Of a stretch of 8,186 nt of DNA, positions 1 through 5,060 are shown one piece after another. Below the pieces are notes generated by a model. It did no database searches and was not told the DNA's origin. It was given only the letters and a program-made list of their open reading frames with translations. The translations under genes and the position numbers were made by a program. Source of the stretch: Gemmatimonadota bacterium (GTDB taxonomy: Bacteria > GCA-2686955); contig JALXCG010000116.1 in the NCBI GenBank assembly GCA_026991065.1, positions 1 through 8,186 of the forward strand, written 5' to 3'. Position 1 is the first letter of the stretch; each line of letters starts with the position of its first letter.

Positions 1-69
1 GCCGCCAACCACCCACACCCCCAACGCCGTCCAGCGCAGGCCCCGCAATCGTCCGTTTTGTTTGCGCAT
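1..69 (-). CDS. N-terminal fragment of an unidentified exported or membrane-anchored protein (3' part outside window)
   Basis: Only the first 23 codons are visible; the gene runs off the left edge. The ATG at 69-67 is preceded by GGAGAG (80-75) with a five-base spacer, a very good Shine-Dalgarno arrangement. The peptide begins MRKQNGRLRGLRW and continues with TALGVWVVGG. This basic n-region followed by a small hydrophobic run is typical of the start of a signal peptide or an N-terminal membrane anchor. The reading frame is open to the edge. It has the same orientation as the two large genes, but a terminator and about 560 bases separate it from the protease, so it probably has its own promoter. 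The function cannot be told from 23 residues. The call rests on the ribosome binding site and the signal-like start; a chance open frame this short is possible. Confidence 0.55.
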   Translation of the reverse strand, partial: MRKQNGRLRGLRWTALGVWVVGG

Positions 70-630
70 CGTCTCTCTCCGGCAACGCCATGAAAAGGGC
101 GCTCAATGCCGAGCAGCGCCGCGTCGCAGAGCGCACCGCCCGCCAGGTTCAGTCGCAAGCACCCGCTTTTTAAGTCTCCATCGCGCGGGACAATCTTGGA
201 TCTTTTCTTGCCGGAGCGTTCTTTTCTGTGCACCGCCGGCGCGCGCCCCCACCCCGCCGGCCCGCGCAGCGGAGCAGACTTCTCTCCGGCGCGCATCCCT
301 CCTGGCCGAAGCCGCGCCATCCGTTCCGCCCCGGCGCTCGGCTCAAAACCCGCCGCAACCGTTGCGGGCCATGCTCCCTCTGCTCGCAGCAGGACCTCGA
401 TTCTGGACGATGCGCTCTACATCTCTCGCGAAATCGGCGAGGGCGCAGCAGCGAGATCGCTGGCCCCCGGGGCCATGTTGATGGCCCACGCTCCGGCACG
501 GGCATGTATAGCGGCGATTTGAACCGGCCGTGGTTGGAGTCGTGACGCATCGAGCACAAGGAGAACTGGCCCGGGCAGCGGAGACAACCATCTGTGACAG
601 AGAAAACAATGCGGACTGTAGAACGGCGCA
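70..630. other. Intergenic region without a supportable gene
   Basis: About 560 GC-rich bases lie between the protease terminator and the start of the partial gene at the left edge. Open frames exist on both strands, but their translations are rich in Arg, Pro, Ser and Ala without domain-like patterns, and none has a convincing ribosome binding site, so I treat them as chance frames. The region probably carries the promoter and leader of the left-edge gene. An AT-richer patch at about 161-210 contains, on the minus strand, a TTGTCC at 193-188 and a TTAAAA at 173-168. Their 14-base spacing is too short to make this a confident sigma-70 promoter. I see no tRNA, recognisable riboswitch or long repeat here. 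Confidence 0.5.
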
Positions 631-676
631 AGAACAAGCTCCCCTCCCCGTTCGCATGCGCGCCGGGGAGGGGAGC
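631..676 (-). terminator. Intrinsic terminator of the protease gene
   Basis: A perfect 13-bp stem is formed by 638-650 (GCTCCCCTCCCCG) and 664-676, with a 13-base loop. Read on the minus strand, the stem begins 23 bases after the protease stop codon and is followed by TTGTTCTT, a modest T-rich tract at 637-630. No comparable T-run follows on the plus-strand side, so the orientation fits termination of the minus-strand protease transcript. The loop contains the 8-base palindrome CGCATGCG (653-660), which could extend the structure. Confidence 0.8.
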
Positions 677-699
677 CCTGTGTTATTGACGGGAAAGCG

Positions 700-3600
700 C
701 TACGGCAGCTTGGTAAACAGTAGCCTGTCCTCGGTGCAGGAGGCATCCGGATATTCGCCGGAGCGAACGACATACTCGTAGTTGCCACCGGGGGCATAGG
801 CAGGAACGCTGAGGCCGAAGTCGCGGCCGCCGGAGCCGAGCGGGGCCAGGGTCACCGGGGCTGGACCGACAATAGGACCGTACTCACTTCCGTCCGGCAG
901 CAACAGCATGGTCCACACGTCGCGGCGATGCAGTTGGTTGGTCTGGTTGTCGATCTCCAGAGTGTACTGGAAGCTGCCTCCACCCTCGGGAATGACGATC
1001 GATGTGTCCGGAGAGGTGATGCTGACCGCAAACGGGCAGTCATGCAGCAGCGAGGTGCCGACAATCAGCTCACCGGGGGTGGTAGCCGCCATCACCGTGC
1101 CGTCCGCCAGCAAGACGTCCGCCAGGTCGAGGGGGGACCCTTGGCCCGGCTTGCCGATCACCTCAAATTCCAGGAAGAGTAGGCTACCCGCGCCGCGCAG
1201 GGGCTGGCCCGTTGCCGTCACCTCGACGCGGTCCGCCAGTGGCGTCACCTGCACATCCCAGCCAGCGCTCATGCTGCCACCAAGACGGTAGCCGCCCGTG
1301 GCCACCAGGATTGACGGGTCGAAGTCCAGCGTCAAGCTGTAGCGATCGATGCCGCGACCGAAAGCTTCGCTGCCGATGTTCACCGGCACCATCACCAACT
1401 CTTTGGGCATGGCGCGCATGTGCGGCATGAAGACCGCCATCTTCGAGACCTCCTCCGCCACCGAAATGGCGCTGTGGCAGACGCGCTTGAAGGGGACCTG
1501 CGTCAAATTGCTTTCGCCCAGCGCCAGCGTTTCGATGCTGTAGCTGCCAGGGATGTTGACCACCTCCATGGTGAAGTTGGCGTAGACTCCGTCGTTCGGC
1601 TTGCCGTCGCGGTGCTGACCGTCGTCGAAGAGTGGCAGCGCAACATTCTGCTGCCGCGGCGTCGAGATCGAGGCGGTCACCTGGGCACCAACGACGGGCA
1701 GGCCGTTCTCGAACAGGTGCTCTTCGATGGTCAAGGGCAGGAAGAGACCGTCATTCTTGACGCTCATGGTCGCCTTCAGCATGGTGTAGGCGGATGCCGA
1801 CACATAAATGCGGTCGTCTCCACCAGCGCGACCATTCATGCGTACCTGCCAGCGACCGGTGCGCGGCTTGGTCACGGTGTAGGTCATCAGAGTGACGTCT
1901 TCGAGGTACTCGATCAGGGAATCGAGGCCGGCTTCGACGGGGTCGATAATGCGGCCACCGGGCTCGATCAGCTCGAGGGTGCCGTTGGTGTTGTCCAACT
2001 CCCAGAGGGCGCTGAAGCGTACGTCATCGATGGAGGGATCCACATCGAAGAAGGCCGTCACGTCGTAGAAGTCGGAGACGTCCTGCTGAATCAGACCGAG
2101 CTGTTGCCGACCGGCGGCTCTGTTGAGGGAGAGCTGATAGCCCTTGATCAGGGGCACGCCACCCGCGGCCAAAGCATTGGCGCCACCGTTTCCACCCATG
2201 CCCGCCGCCAGGCCATCGGCCCCGGCGAAGAAGTACTCGCCGCCGGTATCGCCGGCGATCATCTGCAAAGAGTCGGCATCGACATCGGTGGGGCTGGAGG
2301 CAAAGCCAATGGTGTAGGCGTCGGTGGTCGAGGGCAGCATTGGCACCACACTTTCCACCCACGGGGCGGTGTTGCTCTTACCATCCGACATCAGAATGAT
2401 CGACTGTGGATAGTTGGCAGGGCTGGCCAGCAGGAATTGACCTTGCGCCGTGCCCAGACCGCCGCCGATGGAGGTAGCGCCGCCGGCGGTCAAACCGTCG
2501 ATGGCAGTGATGGCATCATTCTTGATGCTTTCGGAGGTGATCTCCGTCATGTAATAATCAACCGACGACGTACTACTGTAGCTGGTTACGGCAATGCGGT
2601 CGCCGGTATTCATCAAGCGTACCACTTGTGCGGCCGCATTCTGAGCAGCCGAAATCTTGCTGCCGCTCATGCTTCCGGACCGGTCGATGCTGAGGGCAAT
2701 ATCCACGGGATCCGGCTGCAGGTCGATGACGGCGCGGGCGATCACTTCCTGCATGGCGCGATTGATATTGACACGTCCATAGCCTAGCTCCACCGAGTGA
2801 CCGGGTCGGCTGGCATCGTGATTGTAGTCATAACCGCCCACTGCATCGGCGCTGAACTCCAGAATCTCTTGCACTTCATCAGGAGTCAGCGACGAACCGG
2901 CAGGGCTGATGTGAATATGTTGCGAAATGACCAACGCCGCCGCGCCGGCCACCACTGGGGTGGCCGAGGATGTACCGTTGAAAGTGGAGATGTAGTCGCT
3001 GGCAGAGTAGCCCGAGGCGCCGGTGCGGTCGGTGGTGTAGATGTTGACGCCGGGGGCGGCAATGCTGAGACTATCGCCATAGTTGGAGCCCCACCAATAC
3101 TCACCGTCACAGCTTGTGGTGCTCTTGCGCTCGTCGCACTCGCTGGTAGCTCCAACTGCGATGGCTTGCTCATAGATGGCCGGGTAGGAGATCGGCGTGG
3201 TGTTGCTATTGCCGGCGGCGAAACAGACCACGGCGCCTGCGGCCTTGGCATTGATAACCGCCGAGTGCACCGCGGTGAAGTCGCCGCTGCTCATAGCCCA
3301 ACTGTTACTCAGAACCACGCCATCGTAGTCATCGACGAAGCTGGCGGCATAGTTGATAGCATCGGCGCGATTGGCGTTCATGCCTGAATTGAGATCGACC
3401 TTGAGCGGCATGATGCGGCAGCTTCCCGCGACCCCCGCGACCCCGGTGGAGTTGTCGGTGACGGCGGCGGCAATACCGGCGCACGCAGTGCCGTGATTGC
3501 CGTCATCGTCGGGATCGTTGTCGTCGTCATCGAAGTCCCAACCGATCAAATCGTCGATCTGGCCATTGCCGTCGTCGTCCACGCCGTCGATGTCGTCGGG

Positions 3601-4581
3601 GTCCAACACCCAGCCGGTGCCGTCCCACTCCAGAGTGGCGCCATCGCCGTCGGCGTCTTCGCCCAAATTCTGCCAAATGTTACCCCGCAGGTCTTCATGG
3701 TCCCAGTCGACGCCGGTGTCGATGATGGCGATCAACACATTGGGATCACCGGTTTCCACGTCCCACGCTTCACGTGCATCTATGTCGGCATCGGCGGTTC
3801 CGCCAGTGGAGCCGGTGTTGTGGAGGGCCCATTGTTGGCTGTAGTAGTTGTCGTTGACGTCTCCCATGGCGTCGTTGAAGCTGATCACGTTCAGCTCGGC
3901 AAAGCGTACCTGCGGCTGAGCCTGGAAGGTACGGATCATCTCGAAGGGATCGCTGCCGGCGGGCACACGGAGGGTGTAGTAGCCCGGTGTCCAGTGATCC
4001 TTGACGATCTCGCAGTCATGGGATTCGATCAGCGCCAACATGTTGGCTTCGGTTGCGTCGTTCTCGAACTGCACGGTGAGTTCGTCGGGGATGAAGTACT
4101 TGGTAAAGCCTTCCTGATCCACCAGCGCACGCTGGACCGCGCGCACTTCCGGCACCGCCCTCAGCAGGCGCACGAGTTGGTCAGGCCGGGCGTCAGCGGG
4201 AGCGGTGACCACGGCGAAACGGTGCTTGTCAATGGCATCGTGCATGATCGTCAGGCCGTACTGCGCCACCAGGGCTTGAATGTCCGCTTTGCTGACACCT
4301 TCGCGCAATGAGGCGAACTGGATCATGATGCTGCGGTCGGTTGGAGTGAAGCTGTATTGCTTGCCGAACAGCTTGTCGCGGTAGGCGTAGTCGGCGTGAC
4401 TCAGGTCCAGGGCGTTGCCCGTGAGGGGTAGGGCAATGCTCGATGCCAGCGCCAGGCCAAATAGTGCGTGACGCGGGCAGCGGCGGCGGAACTTCCGATT
4501 GGTTGGAGACGGAGGGGGCGTGGCAAGGCATGTGCCGTTGCTCTGCATGTGGTTGGCAAGTATTGGTTGTAGCTGGTGCAT
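700..4581 (-). CDS. Secreted multidomain S8 (subtilisin-like) serine protease with von Willebrand A and cohesin-like domains
   Basis: This is a predicted exported endopeptidase of 1293 residues. I start it at ATG 4581-4579, where GAGAGG lies four bases upstream. The frame stays open up to a GTG at 4836, but those 85 extra codons are Arg/His/Pro-rich and non-protein-like, and that GTG has its GGAG only one base away. A second ATG at 4548 is possible. The signal peptide has an RKFRRR n-region, the hydrophobic stretch ALFGLALASSIALPLTG and likely cleavage after GNA (about residue 57). Two propeptide-like repeats follow (about 84-155 and 168-233). The catalytic domain (about 244-615) has Asp288 (IAIIDTGVDWDHEDL), His363 (GNHGTACAG), oxyanion Asn458 (AAGNS) and Ser538 (NGTSSATP), all intact. 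An Asp-rich insert (306-361) separates Asp288 from His363. A von Willebrand A domain (627-790) has a complete MIDAS: Asp633, Ser635, Ser637, Thr703, Asp733. A CLCA/choice-of-anchor-X-like region (811-1023, including FDDGQHRDGKPNDGVYA), a cohesin-like domain (1043-1175) and an Ig-like domain (1177-1293) follow. I see no C-terminal sorting signal. The protease assignment is firm; the substrate is unknown. Confidence 0.95.
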   Translation of the reverse strand: MHQLQPILANHMQSNGTCLATPPPSPTNRKFRRRCPRHALFGLALASSIALPLTGNALDLSHADYAYRDKLFGKQYSFTPTDRSIMIQFASLREGVSKADIQALVAQYGLTIMHDAIDKHRFAVVTAPADARPDQLVRLLRAVPEVRAVQRALVDQEGFTKYFIPDELTVQFENDATEANMLALIESHDCEIVKDHWTPGYYTLRVPAGSDPFEMIRTFQAQPQVRFAELNVISFNDAMGDVNDNYYSQQWALHNTGSTGGTADADIDAREAWDVETGDPNVLIAIIDTGVDWDHEDLRGNIWQNLGEDADGDGATLEWDGTGWVLDPDDIDGVDDDGNGQIDDLIGWDFDDDDNDPDDDGNHGTACAGIAAAVTDNSTGVAGVAGSCRIMPLKVDLNSGMNANRADAINYAASFVDDYDGVVLSNSWAMSSGDFTAVHSAVINAKAAGAVVCFAAGNSNTTPISYPAIYEQAIAVGATSECDERKSTTSCDGEYWWGSNYGDSLSIAAPGVNIYTTDRTGASGYSASDYISTFNGTSSATPVVAGAAALVISQHIHISPAGSSLTPDEVQEILEFSADAVGGYDYNHDASRPGHSVELGYGRVNINRAMQEVIARAVIDLQPDPVDIALSIDRSGSMSGSKISAAQNAAAQVVRLMNTGDRIAVTSYSSTSSVDYYMTEITSESIKNDAITAIDGLTAGGATSIGGGLGTAQGQFLLASPANYPQSIILMSDGKSNTAPWVESVVPMLPSTTDAYTIGFASSPTDVDADSLQMIAGDTGGEYFFAGADGLAAGMGGNGGANALAAGGVPLIKGYQLSLNRAAGRQQLGLIQQDVSDFYDVTAFFDVDPSIDDVRFSALWELDNTNGTLELIEPGGRIIDPVEAGLDSLIEYLEDVTLMTYTVTKPRTGRWQVRMNGRAGGDDRIYVSASAYTMLKATMSVKNDGLFLPLTIEEHLFENGLPVVGAQVTASISTPRQQNVALPLFDDGQHRDGKPNDGVYANFTMEVVNIPGSYSIETLALGESNLTQVPFKRVCHSAISVAEEVSKMAVFMPHMRAMPKELVMVPVNIGSEAFGRGIDRYSLTLDFDPSILVATGGYRLGGSMSAGWDVQVTPLADRVEVTATGQPLRGAGSLLFLEFEVIGKPGQGSPLDLADVLLADGTVMAATTPGELIVGTSLLHDCPFAVSITSPDTSIVIPEGGGSFQYTLEIDNQTNQLHRRDVWTMLLLPDGSEYGPIVGPAPVTLAPLGSGGRDFGLSVPAYAPGGNYEYVVRSGEYPDASCTEDRLLFTKLP
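4534..4581 (-). promoter_or_regulatory. Ribosome binding site and alternative starts of the protease
   Basis: This entry records the start choice. ATG 4581-4579 is preceded on the minus strand by GAGAGG (4591-4586) with a four-base gap. The next in-frame ATG (4548-4546) has no purine-rich motif in the preceding 15 bases. Starting there would shorten the unusually long region before the hydrophobic core from about 38 to about 27 residues, which is closer to a normal signal peptide. The first start is favoured by the ribosome binding site and the second by signal-peptide length. The mature protein is the same in both cases. Confidence 0.5.
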
Positions 4582-4620
4582 AGCGCCTCTCAAGCAGGGG
4601 GTAAGGGGAGTAGCAGAGTG

Positions 4621-4641
4621 GCCGGCCGTCAACCGGCCGGC
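4621..4641. repeat. Perfect GC inverted repeat in the protease leader
   Basis: Arms GCCGGCCG (4621-4628) and CGGCCGGC (4634-4641) are exactly complementary around a five-base loop TCAAC. The repeat lies about 40 bases upstream of the protease start codon, so it would fold in the 5' untranslated region or act as a DNA dyad. No T-run follows on either strand, so a classical intrinsic terminator is unlikely. Because the arms are built from GGCC/CCGG units, chance formation in GC-rich DNA is a real possibility. Confidence 0.5.
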
Positions 4642-4714
4642 TTCTGCCAATGAAGGGGTGAAAGGGGGCCGTCGGTGGTCGGGAATCCCCCGTGCATGGG
4701 GTAGCCGGTGTGCA

Positions 4715-4742
4715 ACCGATTCTTGCCACGGCAAGTTTCGGT
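4715..4742. promoter_or_regulatory. 28-base interrupted dyad, possible operator or leader hairpin
   Basis: The left half ACCGA-TT-CTTGCC is followed by a central AC and then by a right half that mirrors it: GGCAAG, TT, TCGGT. Eleven of thirteen positions per arm pair, and the only mismatches are a symmetric TT/TT pair. As DNA it has the length and symmetry of a binding site for a dimeric regulator. As RNA it would form a stem with a T-T internal bulge, although the two-base centre would have to open to make a loop. It lies about 135 bases upstream of the protease start. A regulatory role is inferred from symmetry and position only. Confidence 0.4.
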
Positions 4743-4878
4743 GTCGCCTGGACGGGCGATCTTGCCGGGAACTCAGGGCGCGGTAATGTCGGCTGTGACC
4801 ATTCGCGCCCACCGGAACGTCGTACCATCGCGGCACACTCCACGGTCCGGTTGGTTTGAACTCATGTGAGAAGTGCGG

Positions 4879-4921
4879 CGCACCACCTGTTGGTGCGGCA
4901 CCAGCGCCGTACGAAGTACGG
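4879..4921. repeat. Two adjacent short hairpins in the intergenic spacer
   Basis: The first has arms CGCACCA (4879-4885) and TGGTGCG (4891-4897) around a five-base loop. The second has arms CCGTAC (4907-4912) and GTACGG (4916-4921) around GAA, which reads TTC on the minus strand. They lie between the beta-helix gene and the protease. Neither is followed by a clear T-run. They could be part of a structured leader, 3'-end structures of the upstream transcript, or chance. Confidence 0.4.
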
Positions 4922-5026
4922 AGAACTGGTGCATGGCGTGGGTGCTGGACGGAGGCCGGGGGTCGGCCGAGGAGGCGCTGCCAGCATGGGGCGCCGTGGT
5001 TGTTCCGGCGCTTGGCAAGCCAAGTC

Positions 5027-5049
5027 CCGGCCCCTTGCTACGGGGCCGG
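5027..5049 (-). terminator. GC-rich hairpin after the beta-helix gene, probable terminator
   Basis: Arms CCGGCCCC (5027-5034) and GGGGCCGG (5042-5049) form a perfect 8-bp stem with a seven-base loop. On the minus strand the hairpin starts 11 bases after the stop codon of the beta-helix gene, the usual place for a transcript end. The sequence that follows (GACTTGGCTTGCC) has few T residues, so this is a weak intrinsic terminator at best, or a 3'-end-stabilising or Rho-assisted structure. A second inverted repeat, CTTGGC-AA-GCCAAG (5011-5024), follows directly. Confidence 0.55.
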
Positions 5050-5060
5050 CAAGAGCGCCA

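Larger units (their letters stand above)
4582..5060. other. Structured intergenic spacer between beta-helix gene and protease
   Basis: This 479-base gap holds at least five perfect or nearly perfect inverted repeats (4621-4641, 4715-4742, 4879-4897, 4907-4921, 5027-5049) plus a short CTTGGC-AA-GCCAAG repeat at 5011-5024. Frames within it translate to Arg/Ala/Pro-rich peptides and show no domain pattern. The promoter and 5' leader of the protease should be here. I checked it by eye for the conserved cores of cobalamin and cyclic-di-GMP riboswitches and did not recognise either. A TTGACG on the minus strand (4634-4629) overlaps the 4621-4641 hairpin, but no well-spaced -10 box follows. Confidence 0.55.

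Noticed and set aside
463-475. GGCCCC-C-GGGGCC palindrome considered as a terminator or regulatory site
   Set aside because: The one-base centre gives no workable loop without opening the stem, there is no T-run, and such strings are expected in this GC-rich gap.
106-522. A 138-codon plus-strand open frame in the left gap (and a 155-codon minus-strand one at 170-637)
   Set aside because: Both are Arg/Ala/Pro/Ser-rich. The minus-strand frame begins at the protease terminator stem, and neither shows a ribosome binding site or family motif. I could not exclude a decayed gene but cannot support one.
1420-2787. A 455-codon plus-strand open frame opposite the protease
   Set aside because: It overlaps the von Willebrand A and catalytic coding region. 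The translation is low-complexity Gly/His/Val/Asp without domain pattern, and no ribosome binding site is evident.
3499-3666. GTC/GTCGTC tract considered as a non-coding microsatellite
   Set aside because: It is in frame within the protease and explained by the Asp-rich, calcium-loop-like insert.
3493-4311. A 272-codon plus-strand open frame opposite the catalytic domain
   Set aside because: Its Val/Ile-rich start (IVGIVVVVIEV) looks like a membrane segment but is simply the reverse complement of the Asp-rich GAC/GAT codons of the protease insert.
4773-5018. An 81-codon minus-strand frame in the spacer, a possible leader peptide
   Set aside because: The translation (MPSAGTTTAPHAGSASS...) is low in complexity, has no convincing ribosome binding site and overlaps several hairpins.
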